From Neptuniibacter sp. UBA6509 (lineage in GTDB: Bacteria; Pseudomonadota; Gammaproteobacteria; Pseudomonadales; Balneatricaceae), in NCBI GenBank assembly GCA_002435145.1, contig DJLT01000132.1:1-63154 (forward strand): DNA of 63,154 bases. Reading direction: 5' to 3'. A model generated the notes under the pieces. The model was not told where the DNA came from and searched no databases. It saw only the letters and a program-made list of their open reading frames with translations. The position numbers were made by a program, and so were the translations under genes. Of this stretch, positions 9,708 to 18,455 are shown one piece after another. Each line of letters begins with the position of its first letter. Positions within the stretch are counted from its first letter, which is position 1.

Positions 9708-10925
9708 ATGAAGAAGGGATTAGTCTGTTCTCTGGTCGTATTTACGGCATTTATCTTATCCGGAAAGCTTGCCGCTGAAGGAACAACAGAGAGCCCCTAT
9801 GGTTTATCTGAAGGTAATGAAGAGCTTCTACTCAGCGGTTTAAAAAACCTAAGTACTCATGAGCTAGATTCTGCTTTAACTGATCTTAAACAGTTAACAG
9901 AGCGCCGCCCTGATTTTCGTCTTGCCCAACTAGTTTATGCCGATATCCTCGCTGCTCAGGCTCAGGGTTCTCCTCTTAGTAGTAGTGGCAGCAGTAATCA
10001 CCACAAAAAGAAGATAGATGGCCTCATCTCTGAAGCAAAAGTTCGTGTGCTTATGGAGATGGAGAAGCCTTCCAGCAATATGCTACCTGCGGATATGCTG
10101 AAGCTTGCGCCAGGGCAAAAACACATTATTGTTGTTGATACGCGTTTATCTCGTCTTTTCCTCTTTGAAAACCGTGAAGGAGTTCCTTTTCTGGTTAAAG
10201 ATTTTTATGCCTCTTATGGTCGAGGAGGCACAGGTAAAGAGAAGCGAGGCGATCTTAAAACCCCTCTGGGTGTTTATTTCATTACGAATCGTTTGGAGGA
10301 TGAAAACCTTCCATCTAGATACGGTTCTGGCGCATTACCCCTTAATTACCCCAATGTTTGGGATGAGCGCTTAGGGCGAACAGGCAGTGGAATTTGGTTA
10401 CATGGTTCACCGGTAGAAACCTACAGTCGGCCACCCAAAGCGAGTGAAGGTTGTATCTCTCTGACCAACCCTGATTTTATCGATCTGGATCTTGAAATAA
10501 GCTTTAAAGACACTCCCGTCCTTGTAGGAAATAACATACGTTGGATAGATAAAGCGGATTGGCTGGAGCAACGTCAACGGTTTAATGGCTTGATTGAGCG
10601 TTGGGCGGCTGATTGGGAAAGCCTAGATCATAACCGCTATATTGAAAATTATGCGAATGCTTATAGTGATGGGAAAAGAAATTTTACACAGTTTGCTAGC
10701 TATAAAAAACGTGTAAACGGTAGTAAGAAGTTTATTGATATTGGCGTAAATGATTTAAGTTTATATCGCTATCCGGATAACCCTGATCTAATTGTTGCTA
10801 CGTTTGTGCAAGATTATAACAGCAGTAATTTGAAGGGAAGTTCCGTTAAACGCCAATACTGGACGTTTGAAAATAATCGTTGGCGCATCGCCTATGAGGG
10901 CAAACCTTCTCAAGGTAAGCAATAA
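9708..10925 (+). CDS. L,D-transpeptidase (YkuD) with C-terminal NTF2-like domain
   Basis: 405 residues. A signal peptide (about 1-23) is followed by a short helical, TPR-like segment (35-85), a linker, and a YkuD catalytic domain (about 137-275). The catalytic motif is present: H232-G233 in WLHGSP and Cys249 in SEGCISL, with Glu where many family members have His. The enzyme would cross-link or modify peptidoglycan in the periplasm. Residues about 285-400 form an NTF2/SnoaL-like domain, as in transpeptidases of the Cds6 type. It abuts the next gene (no gap), so the two are probably one transcript. Similar C-terminal domains occur in the next two proteins. Confidence 0.9.
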   Translation: MKKGLVCSLVVFTAFILSGKLAAEGTTESPYGLSEGNEELLLSGLKNLSTHELDSALTDLKQLTERRPDFRLAQLVYADILAAQAQGSPLSSSGSSNHHKKKIDGLISEAKVRVLMEMEKPSSNMLPADMLKLAPGQKHIIVVDTRLSRLFLFENREGVPFLVKDFYASYGRGGTGKEKRGDLKTPLGVYFITNRLEDENLPSRYGSGALPLNYPNVWDERLGRTGSGIWLHGSPVETYSRPPKASEGCISLTNPDFIDLDLEISFKDTPVLVGNNIRWIDKADWLEQRQRFNGLIERWAADWESLDHNRYIENYANAYSDGKRNFTQFASYKKRVNGSKKFIDIGVNDLSLYRYPDNPDLIVATFVQDYNSSNLKGSSVKRQYWTFENNRWRIAYEGKPSQGKQ

Positions 10926-12365
10926 ATGACTGATTCAGGGATGAGCTCTGCAGAGCTTCTATTAAGTAATCTTAATGATCATCAGGTTATACGCATCGAA
11001 GGGCGTGTGGCGTGGATGACCAGTCTGGTGGGATTGATAAAGGAAGATCAGCCTGATCATATAGAGTTTACGGGTGAGCTCACACTTCAAGGTTTACAAG
11101 CCGAACTAGCGGATTATTTATCAGTTGAGCCGGGTGCATCTTTCATTCAACAAGCGCTTAAATTGCGTCTTGCTGCTGGAAATAAATTACTCCTTATTGT
11201 TAACAGTGAAGAAGTTGATACTCAAGCATTAACCTACCTTTTGGGCCTACCTTCGATTTGTGACGAAGAAGGCTCTGCGGTTACCGTTCTATTGTTAAGC
11301 ACACCCGATCTACTATCCGCTTTAAAGTCGACCCCTTCATTAGCTGCCAAACTTGATGGTTATTATCAAGAAGATAAGGATGACGTTGCGACGACAGGCT
11401 TGAATATCAATAAAACAGCAGTCGCTGCGGCGGTTTCTCTGTTAGTTATTGGTATAGGTGGTTGGTATATGACTCAGCAGTCCTCTATTGATATCGACCC
11501 ACCTTCACCGAACCTAGTGAATACAGACTCTTCCTCTAAAGAGAGCGCTAGTGTCGCGCAAAATAGCGTAAAAGAACCACAGAAAGAGCTTTTGTCTCAA
11601 CAAGAAATAGCATCTGAAAGCATTGCCGGTGGAGTTGTAGAATCTACAACCGGTACTGTCGAATCACCGTCTGTTGAGTCTAAGTTAGAGCCTGTAGCCG
11701 TTACAGTGCATGAAGCTTCAACTGTTGAAGGAAAAGTAGATGCAAATTTGGCCGCTGACTTAGCTGCCACAATAGAGCAAGCGAAAGCAAAAAAATCAGG
11801 TGAAGCGAAAATACTGACTGTTACTGCGGTTGAAGCGAACACCCGTAAAACGAATGTAAGTACTGAGCCGTCTAGTAAAAATATAGAAACGGCATTAAGA
11901 GATAACCCCACGCCAGAAATGCCTAAAATTAGAACTGAAGAAGCTGTGCCTCCGATGGTATTTAAGCCTGTTAAATCAGTCGCCAGCTTAAATAACGAAG
12001 CCGAAGTTCGAAAGGTTGTGGATAACTGGGGTAAAGCGTGGAAATCCCAAGATTGGGAATCTTATATTGGTAGCTATGTTCAACATACCAACTTATATGG
12101 TGTGAAAATGTCTATTGAAGAGTGGCGAGCATTTCGTAAAAAACGTTTGTTAACACCTGAATGGATTAAATTGGAGTTGGGTAAGCCTAAATATACTCGC
12201 CTAAATACCCACTGGTACCGTGTAGAATTTTATCAGCGCTTTGAAAAACCTGGTTATGCTGATGAGACAACAAAACGCTTAGAGTTAACGTTGACCTCTT
12301 ATGGCTGGAAGATTGCATCTGAAGCCGCAGACGGAACGATTGTTCTTAAGCGCCCTGGCGGATAG
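10926..12365 (+). CDS. Single-pass membrane protein with C-terminal NTF2-like domain
   Basis: 479 residues, no characterised family recognised with certainty. Residues 1-150 look like a compact alpha/beta domain reminiscent of the ATPase half of GspA/DamX-type proteins, but I see no Walker A motif. One transmembrane segment follows (about 163-183), then a long Ser/Glu/Val-rich periplasmic linker (about 190-350) and an NTF2-like domain (about 355-479, starting VRKVVDNWGKAW) resembling those of the transpeptidase upstream and the lipoprotein downstream. It starts immediately after the transpeptidase stop codon. Position suggests a role in envelope assembly; that is inference. Confidence 0.75.
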   Translation: MTDSGMSSAELLLSNLNDHQVIRIEGRVAWMTSLVGLIKEDQPDHIEFTGELTLQGLQAELADYLSVEPGASFIQQALKLRLAAGNKLLLIVNSEEVDTQALTYLLGLPSICDEEGSAVTVLLLSTPDLLSALKSTPSLAAKLDGYYQEDKDDVATTGLNINKTAVAAAVSLLVIGIGGWYMTQQSSIDIDPPSPNLVNTDSSSKESASVAQNSVKEPQKELLSQQEIASESIAGGVVESTTGTVESPSVESKLEPVAVTVHEASTVEGKVDANLAADLAATIEQAKAKKSGEAKILTVTAVEANTRKTNVSTEPSSKNIETALRDNPTPEMPKIRTEEAVPPMVFKPVKSVASLNNEAEVRKVVDNWGKAWKSQDWESYIGSYVQHTNLYGVKMSIEEWRAFRKKRLLTPEWIKLELGKPKYTRLNTHWYRVEFYQRFEKPGYADETTKRLELTLTSYGWKIASEAADGTIVLKRPGG

Positions 12366-12433
12366 TGGTTTAGAATTTTACTTGTAGAAACCCACCCGTA
12401 ATATACGTGTTTTTGGGTATAGTCCGAGGAACT

Positions 12434-12465
12434 AAAAAAAGCTGATGGATTACATCAGCTTTTTT
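12434..12465. terminator. Bidirectional intrinsic terminator
   Basis: A 7-bp stem GCTGATG/CATCAGC with a 5-base loop is flanked by seven A residues on the left and a T-run on the right, so it can act on both strands. It sits between two convergent genes ending at 12365 and 12490. Confidence 0.9.
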
Positions 12466-12489
12466 GTATGTGACTTAACTCTTTTTATA

Positions 12490-13956
12490 TTAACGGATCA
12501 AACCTAAGCTTTTCTCTAGGCTGATTTTCCACTGGCCGTTTGAATTGACGAGCATAACGCGTTTTCTCACAGCATCTTTGTAGGTGTCAGATTGATAGCG
12601 TTGCTCAAAGCGCGCTTCAGCTAGATTTTCTCGAAGCAGTTTTACACTGATATTATTGAGGCTAACTTTGATGAATTTAGGCTTAGTGATACGTTGCTCA
12701 CGCTGTTGAACCCATTGATTATGAGTCAACTTCGCATTAGGGCGGTAAACGTCTGTGTAGGTTGCGATGTAGCCTTTGTAATCTTTATTGCTCCACGCAT
12801 TTGCCCAATTCAGCAGGTTGTTTGTGATCTGCTGCTCTGCGGTATTCGCTTTAGGTTGATCCGTTGAAGTCACAACCTCTTGTGGCTTAGATGTTTCTTT
12901 CGCTTTAACAGGATTGATTACTTTATTCGGCTTTGTTTGAGTCTGTTCTTTAGTTACCGCAGCGGTGACCACGGCGGGTTCGTTTACAAGTGAGGTAACT
13001 TCAACTGTTTTGCTGGTGCCTGTTTCTACTTTAGCTGCAGATTTTACGGGCGCAGGAGTAACTACGGTAGCAAGCTGAGCCGGTTTTTTTACTACTTTGT
13101 TGGCTGCGACTACAACTAACTGTTCTGAAGTACTATTCGTAAGATCCCTAGGTAAACGGTTTATCATTGCCAACTCTGGGCCCGCTGACTCGCTGCCCAG
13201 GTCAAGTGCTTTGTTATAAGCTTGAGAGGCCAGCGTGGCATAAAGCTCTTTCAGGTTTGTGTGCACCTGAGCGTAACTTGGGTGTGTCTGGAAGGCCTGC
13301 TGTAATGTGTCAATTGCTTCTGGAAAGTTACCTTCCTCCGCATAAATGACCGCTAGATTATTAAACGCTTCTGGTCGACCAGGATAGGCTGTCATTAGCT
13401 GCTTGAATATTTGTTTTGCAGCGTTTCTATCACCTTTGTTACTAAGAATAATACCTTTGGCAAGCGTTGCCGATGCCATGTTTGGGTTGTCTCTAATAAT
13501 CACATCAAGACGGTTGAGTGCTTCCTGGTGCTTGCCTTGTTGGCTTAGACTAAGGATTTTTGTGAGTTCGGGAGAGCTATGCTGTGGCGTTTGAGTTGCG
13601 ATACTAACGGTGGATATGTAATTAGGGACTGCCACCGTTTTTGCTTCAATGGTGTTAGTTGGTTGAACTTTACCTTCGATGATCGCTTGTTTCTCTTGTT
13701 TCATCCAAGAGCGAACTTCAGCCAGTTTAGATGCCATCCATTCTTCATCAACTTCTGTAATACGTAAATCAGCTTGTGGGGCTGCTTTATCTTCATCGCA
13801 ACTATATTCATTTGCTCTGCCACCATTGTAGCAATAGCCACTCTCAGCTTGTTTTTGAGCTAAGGGAGCGCAGCCTGCAAGGACGGAAGTAGAAATCAGT
13901 ACGGTAATTGTATTACGTAATAAATTTTTTCTGGAATCTAGTTCAAATTTCAGCAT
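12490..13956 (-). CDS. TPR-containing lipoprotein with C-terminal NTF2-like domain
   Basis: 488 residues. An N-terminal lipoprotein signal ends in LAGC with Cys29 as the predicted lipidated residue. Tetratricopeptide repeats occupy about residues 130-245 (for example QEALNRLDVIIRDNP and AFNNLAVIYAEEGNFPEAI), followed by a Thr/Val/Lys-rich linker and an NTF2-like domain (about 365-488, LLNWANAWSNKDYKGY). The last domain resembles those ending the two plus-strand neighbours, with which this gene converges across a shared terminator. Probably an outer- or inner-membrane anchored periplasmic scaffold; precise role unknown. Confidence 0.8.
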   Translation of the reverse strand: MLKFELDSRKNLLRNTITVLISTSVLAGCAPLAQKQAESGYCYNGGRANEYSCDEDKAAPQADLRITEVDEEWMASKLAEVRSWMKQEKQAIIEGKVQPTNTIEAKTVAVPNYISTVSIATQTPQHSSPELTKILSLSQQGKHQEALNRLDVIIRDNPNMASATLAKGIILSNKGDRNAAKQIFKQLMTAYPGRPEAFNNLAVIYAEEGNFPEAIDTLQQAFQTHPSYAQVHTNLKELYATLASQAYNKALDLGSESAGPELAMINRLPRDLTNSTSEQLVVVAANKVVKKPAQLATVVTPAPVKSAAKVETGTSKTVEVTSLVNEPAVVTAAVTKEQTQTKPNKVINPVKAKETSKPQEVVTSTDQPKANTAEQQITNNLLNWANAWSNKDYKGYIATYTDVYRPNAKLTHNQWVQQREQRITKPKFIKVSLNNISVKLLRENLAEARFEQRYQSDTYKDAVRKRVMLVNSNGQWKISLEKSLGLIR

Positions 13957-14135
13957 GGGTTAAGGCATGTCAGGTGATTATTTAGCCCATGATTATACGC
14001 ATATAGAGATTTAAGTCATATTCAAACATGTGTTTTTCAATACTGGTTAGATAGACGAATAAGTGGGAGAATAATGAGCGGTTTTTCCTTTGATATTTAA
14101 CTGATAAATATACGCCGATTTAGGATGTTAGCTCC

Positions 14136-15788
14136 GTGACGAAATTGAGACAAAGTTTAGCCTTACTATTCGTTTTATCTCTTTCTTGTACCGCTTATTC
14201 GGAAACCGATAATGAGTGGGATTATGCGATGCAGCCGGGGGAGTCTTTATGGAGCATTGCGCATGAACTGCTAACAGATTGGCGAGAATGGAAAACAATA
14301 GAACGAATCAATAATGTAAATAATGATCGGCAGATGCTTCCTGGTACGGTTATTAAGATTCCTCGAAAGCTAATTAATGAGTATCGCTCAGATATAACCA
14401 TACTTGATGTAACAGGCACCGTAACTGCGCAAGTAGTGATGAATGAAGGCGGTGCGAAAGCGTATTTTCCATTAGTGCGCGGGCAAAGTTTAGGTCAGGG
14501 GGATGAGATAAAAACCTCTAAACAATCGTCAGTATTACTGGAGTTTGATGATGGAACTCAAGTCCTTATCTTGGAAAATAGCCTACTTAGAATTAAGCAG
14601 GCAACTGTTGTAGGTAATAAACGCAAAGTTGTTGATATCAAAGTTTTTTTACAAGAGGGAGAGGCTGAAGTTCGAGCTAATCCTACGAAAGTGCCGGGAT
14701 CCCAGTTTCTAATTGATACACCAGTGGCTTTCGCGACGACAAAAGGGACGACTTACAGAGTACGTGCTCAAGATAAGAGTACAGCGGCTGAAGTGATAGA
14801 AGGTCGTATTGGAGTGGGTAATGATCAAGGTCGCACGGCTGTACGTCAAGGCTTCGGGACGTTGACTAAAGAAAATAGCGCACCACAACCGCCCAAGAAG
14901 TTGCTGCCCGCGCCGGTTGTTCCAGATTTGAGCCAGCCTATACGTTATCTTCCGGGTAAGTTGGTTTGGGATACGCTGGACGGGGCAAAAGAGTACCGTG
15001 GTCAGATTTCACCGGATAAAGATTTCAACGCGATTGTTTATGATTCAGTATCAGCCCAGCCTAAAATGGGGCTGCCCGTTTCATTGTTGGATCAAACCTA
15101 TTGGTTACGAGTTAATGCGATAAGTGAAAACGGTTTACAGGGGTATTCATCTTTACAGCCTATTCGTATTGATGCGCATCCATTTCCACCGGTAAGGCAG
15201 GGGCCACGCTCCACGGATTCAATTTACGCAGGACTGGTTGATTTTTCATGGTCAAAACCAGAAGGGGCATCAACTTATCAGGTAGATATTGCACGTTCAG
15301 AAAAATTTACGGATCTATTAAAGTCTGTTGAAGGTATTGCGGATACTGCTCTTTCCACGGAAATTTTGCAGCCGGGGAATTATTACTGGCGTGTGACGAG
15401 TGTTACGGCTCAAAGTAAAATGGGGCCTGTTGGATTTGCGGGTAAGTTTACGGTGAAACCTGTGCCTCCTAAGCCAGAGATGAAGGAGCCTGTAAGTACT
15501 GAGAATGAGATATTTTTTAGCTGGCAGGAAGAGCAGGATATCAAGTTCTACCAGCTACAGTTGTCGAAGGACGAAGAGTTTATAGAATTGGTTGTGGATA
15601 AAGAAACAGATAAGGCGGAACTTGCGATCGATAAACCGCAAGCGGGTACTTACTACATGCGAGTTCGAGCTTTTGACTTTGATGACTATGCGGGTGAATG
15701 GACGGCCCCTCAACAGATTGAACAGCCAATTGAAAACTGGTGGCCTGTGATCTTTACGGGAGCGGCAACAGTGTTGTTAATGTTGTAA
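14136..15788 (+). CDS. LysM-FecR domain protein with fibronectin-like repeats
   Basis: 550 residues from a GTG start. Signal peptide about 1-22; a LysM peptidoglycan-binding domain at about 30-76 (QPGESLWSIAHELL); a FecR domain at about 120-245 (TPVAFATTKGTTYRVR); then three repeated beta-sandwich, fibronectin-like segments, each ending in a YYWRV/YYMRV/YWLRV pattern; and a hydrophobic C-terminal tail (VIFTGAATVLLML) that may anchor it. Unlike TonB-associated FecR proteins there is no sigma factor or receptor nearby. The stop codon overlaps the next start (TAATG), linking it tightly to the CHASE2 protein. Confidence 0.85.
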   Translation: MTKLRQSLALLFVLSLSCTAYSETDNEWDYAMQPGESLWSIAHELLTDWREWKTIERINNVNNDRQMLPGTVIKIPRKLINEYRSDITILDVTGTVTAQVVMNEGGAKAYFPLVRGQSLGQGDEIKTSKQSSVLLEFDDGTQVLILENSLLRIKQATVVGNKRKVVDIKVFLQEGEAEVRANPTKVPGSQFLIDTPVAFATTKGTTYRVRAQDKSTAAEVIEGRIGVGNDQGRTAVRQGFGTLTKENSAPQPPKKLLPAPVVPDLSQPIRYLPGKLVWDTLDGAKEYRGQISPDKDFNAIVYDSVSAQPKMGLPVSLLDQTYWLRVNAISENGLQGYSSLQPIRIDAHPFPPVRQGPRSTDSIYAGLVDFSWSKPEGASTYQVDIARSEKFTDLLKSVEGIADTALSTEILQPGNYYWRVTSVTAQSKMGPVGFAGKFTVKPVPPKPEMKEPVSTENEIFFSWQEEQDIKFYQLQLSKDEEFIELVVDKETDKAELAIDKPQAGTYYMRVRAFDFDDYAGEWTAPQQIEQPIENWWPVIFTGAATVLLML

Positions 15789-16918
15789 TGCAGCGCGGTA
15801 TTAGGCTCCTTCTTTTATTTATCCCGCCATTAATTGTTGTGATTATGGTGGGTGTTTCTCCTTTATCTGCTTGGTTTGACCGAGTGGTTTATGATCTGCT
15901 CAGTCAGCAATACAGGTCAGCATCACAGGTTGATACCGATGTAGTGATTGTCGATATTGATCAAGAGAGTATAGAAAAGCTCTCAGGTTGGCCTTTTAAC
16001 CGTGAAGTTCATGCTTCTGTAATTGAGGTGTTGACGGAATCCGAAGTCTCTTCCATCACTTATAATGTGGCTTTTGCTGCCCCTGATAGGGGCCCTAAGT
16101 CAGGTGATTCTAAGCTATTGAATGCTATTCAAGCGAGTGAACGTGTCGTTCTGCCTCTTATTGCTGAAGAGGGTAAAGAGTTAGGTCCTTTGGCTAGAAT
16201 GAAGTTAGAAGGGGCTGTGCTTGGGCATGCTGATATGCCTCTTGATAGCGATGGTCGTCTTAGGCGTAGTTATCTTTATGCGGGTATGGAATTTCCTCGT
16301 TGGCCTAGCTTAGCCTTAGCAACTTTGCATACCTATGCACCAGTTAAGGCTGATCTGTTTTCTGGTTTAAGAACGCCTTATCTTCATGTTGGGTTTTCTA
16401 AGCATTGGAGTCGTGATTATGAAGTGCTGGTTCCTTTTGGTTTAAATGAATTTGTTGAATCTATTGAGCGTATCTCTTTATTGGAATTGCTCTCTGGTGA
16501 AGTTGCTAGTGATCAATTGAGAAACAAAGCGGTCTTTGTGGGCTTAAAAGATGAGCGTATTGAGCGGAAACTTCAGGTCGCTGGGAATGGTCGATTTTCT
16601 GCAACTGAGCTTCATGCGTTTAACTTTAGTGCGCTCAGTCGTGACTACACACTTTCTCCTTCGTTGCCCGTTTGGGCGATTGTTTTAGGCGTGTTATTAA
16701 CTTTATGTTGGGGATGTTTCTTTTTAAAACTTGCCTTAAGTCTACGTATAATGGCGCTAGTCGCTTGTGTTGTAATAGCCTGTATACCCTGTTTTTTCCT
16801 AGCTATTGGCTACTGGATAAGTGTGCTGCCGATGTTGGTGGGAGTGGTTATGATGAGTGTGGCTGTATATATGCGTCGTTTACTTTTTCAACGAACGTTA
16901 AAGAGTGTGAACGCCTGA
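15788..16918 (+). CDS. CHASE2-domain membrane protein lacking an output domain
   Basis: 376 residues from the ATG at 15788, which overlaps the upstream stop as TAATG; a longer in-frame extension to 15740 lies inside the upstream gene and is unlikely. One N-terminal transmembrane helix, an extracytoplasmic CHASE2 domain (about 35-290, starting with DTDVVIVDIDQESIEKL), then about three C-terminal transmembrane helices ending at LLFQRTLKSVNA. CHASE2 usually feeds adenylate cyclase, GGDEF or kinase domains; none is present here, so any signal must pass to a separate protein or act within the envelope. Partner is probably the FecR protein encoded just upstream. Confidence 0.82.
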   Translation: MQRGIRLLLLFIPPLIVVIMVGVSPLSAWFDRVVYDLLSQQYRSASQVDTDVVIVDIDQESIEKLSGWPFNREVHASVIEVLTESEVSSITYNVAFAAPDRGPKSGDSKLLNAIQASERVVLPLIAEEGKELGPLARMKLEGAVLGHADMPLDSDGRLRRSYLYAGMEFPRWPSLALATLHTYAPVKADLFSGLRTPYLHVGFSKHWSRDYEVLVPFGLNEFVESIERISLLELLSGEVASDQLRNKAVFVGLKDERIERKLQVAGNGRFSATELHAFNFSALSRDYTLSPSLPVWAIVLGVLLTLCWGCFFLKLALSLRIMALVACVVIACIPCFFLAIGYWISVLPMLVGVVMMSVAVYMRRLLFQRTLKSVNA

Positions 16919-16948
16919 GATACATGACTTTTATTTGAGAACTTCAAT

Positions 16949-17002
16949 AAAAAAGGCCCCTAATTTAACCCGTATAAACAGGAAAAATTAGAGGCCTTTT
17001 TT
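16949..17002. terminator. Bidirectional intrinsic terminator
   Basis: AAGGCC-C-CTAATTT pairs with AAATTAG-A-GGCCTT around a loop, flanked by A-runs on the left and T-runs on the right. It lies between the convergent CHASE2 and purD genes. Confidence 0.88.
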
Positions 17003-17059
17003 GTCATAACTAGCAACTATAAGAAGTGGCTAGTTATGAACTATTTAAATCGTACTTCT

Positions 17060-18346
17060 TTAGCTGTTTTGTTCACGCGCAATCGCACGGTAAGCGATGT
17101 CAGTACGGAAATACGCACCTTCCCAGCTTACCTCTTCAAGCAGTTTATAAGCACGCTCTTGTGCTTCAGTCACTGTATCGCCAAGAGCGGTAACACATAA
17201 CACGCGTCCGCCAGCAGTCACAACATTGCCATCTACAAGCTTGGTGCCTGCATGGAATACTTTGCTGCCTTCAGGGCATTCAGCAGGGAAGCTAATAACA
17301 TCGCCTTTACCGTATTCTGCAGGGTAGCCGCCAGCAGCCATTACAACGCCAACGGCTTTGCGGTCATCCCACTCAGCTGTTGTTTCATCAAGCTTCTTAT
17401 CAAGTGCAGCGTTACACATATCAACCAAGCTAGATTTTAAACGTAGCATGATCGGTTGTGTTTCTGGATCGCCAAAGCGACAGTTATATTCGATAACTTT
17501 TGGTGTGCCGTCTTCTTGAATCATCAGGCCAGCATACAAAAAGCCGGTGTATTCATTGCCCTCAGCCTTCATGCCATTAACGGTAGGCATAATGACTTCG
17601 TCCATGATGCGCTGATCGATCTCAGGCGTAACGACAGGAGCAGGGGAGTATGCACCCATGCCGCCGGTGTTTGGTCCTGTATCACCATTGCCAACACGTT
17701 TGTGATCTTGGCTGGTTGCCATCGGGAGAACATTGTCGCCATCAACGATAACAATGTAAGACGCTTCTTCGCCCTCAAGGAACTCTTCGATCACAACGCG
17801 GCTGCCCGCTTCACCGAAAGCGTTGCCTGCTAGCATATCTTTGATCGCGTCTTCAGCTTCTTCAAGGGTCATCGCTACGATAACGCCTTTACCTGCCGCT
17901 AGGCCGTCTGCTTTAACAACAATCGGAGCACCTTTTTCACGAACGTACGCTAGGGCTGGTTCGATCTCTGTAAAGTTCTCATATTCTGCTGTTGGAATCT
18001 GCTGGCGTGCTAAGAAGTCTTTTGTGAATGCTTTAGAGCCCTCTAACTGTGCAGCGCCTTCCGTTGGGCCAAAGATGCGTAGGCCATCTTTTTGGAAGTG
18101 ATCTACAATACCGGCTACAAGCGGTGCTTCTGGGCCAACAATAGTTAGATCAATATTGTTCTCTTTAGCGAAAGAAGATAGGCCATCTAGATCTAATACA
18201 TCGATCTGAATGTTTTGCATTTTCTCTTCTTGCGCTGTTGCTGCATTACCCGGTGCAACAAAGATCTTTTTCACTTTTGTGTCTTGTGCCACTGACCATG
18301 CTAGGGCATGTTCACGACCACCGGAACCAATAATAAGTACGTTCAT
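17060..18346 (-). CDS. purD: Phosphoribosylamine-glycine ligase
   Basis: 428 residues, full length. ATP-grasp enzyme of de novo purine synthesis that joins glycine to phosphoribosylamine. The N-terminus MNVLIIGSGGREHALAW and the ATP-grasp segments VVKADGLAAGKGVIVA and EYNCRFGDPETQ are diagnostic. It follows purH on the same strand after a 109-bp gap that contains a hairpin, so it may be read both through purH and from its own promoter. Confidence 0.98.
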   Translation of the reverse strand: MNVLIIGSGGREHALAWSVAQDTKVKKIFVAPGNAATAQEEKMQNIQIDVLDLDGLSSFAKENNIDLTIVGPEAPLVAGIVDHFQKDGLRIFGPTEGAAQLEGSKAFTKDFLARQQIPTAEYENFTEIEPALAYVREKGAPIVVKADGLAAGKGVIVAMTLEEAEDAIKDMLAGNAFGEAGSRVVIEEFLEGEEASYIVIVDGDNVLPMATSQDHKRVGNGDTGPNTGGMGAYSPAPVVTPEIDQRIMDEVIMPTVNGMKAEGNEYTGFLYAGLMIQEDGTPKVIEYNCRFGDPETQPIMLRLKSSLVDMCNAALDKKLDETTAEWDDRKAVGVVMAAGGYPAEYGKGDVISFPAECPEGSKVFHAGTKLVDGNVVTAGGRVLCVTALGDTVTEAQERAYKLLEEVSWEGAYFRTDIAYRAIAREQNS

Positions 18347-18367
18347 TTATCTATTCCTCAAACAGTA

Positions 18368-18402
18368 AACCCCGCGCCTAGAATATCTAGACCGGGGTTT
18401 TA
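18368..18402 (-). terminator. Hairpin in the purH-purD gap
   Basis: CCCCG/CGGGG and CTAGA/TCTAG form a two-part stem with an internal bulge. Only three U residues follow on the minus strand, so it is probably a partial terminator or an mRNA-processing structure between purH and purD. Confidence 0.45.
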
Positions 18403-18455
18403 GGGCAATAAGCCTACTCAGGTTGAATCTTGTAACAGGCTTATCGCATATAAGC

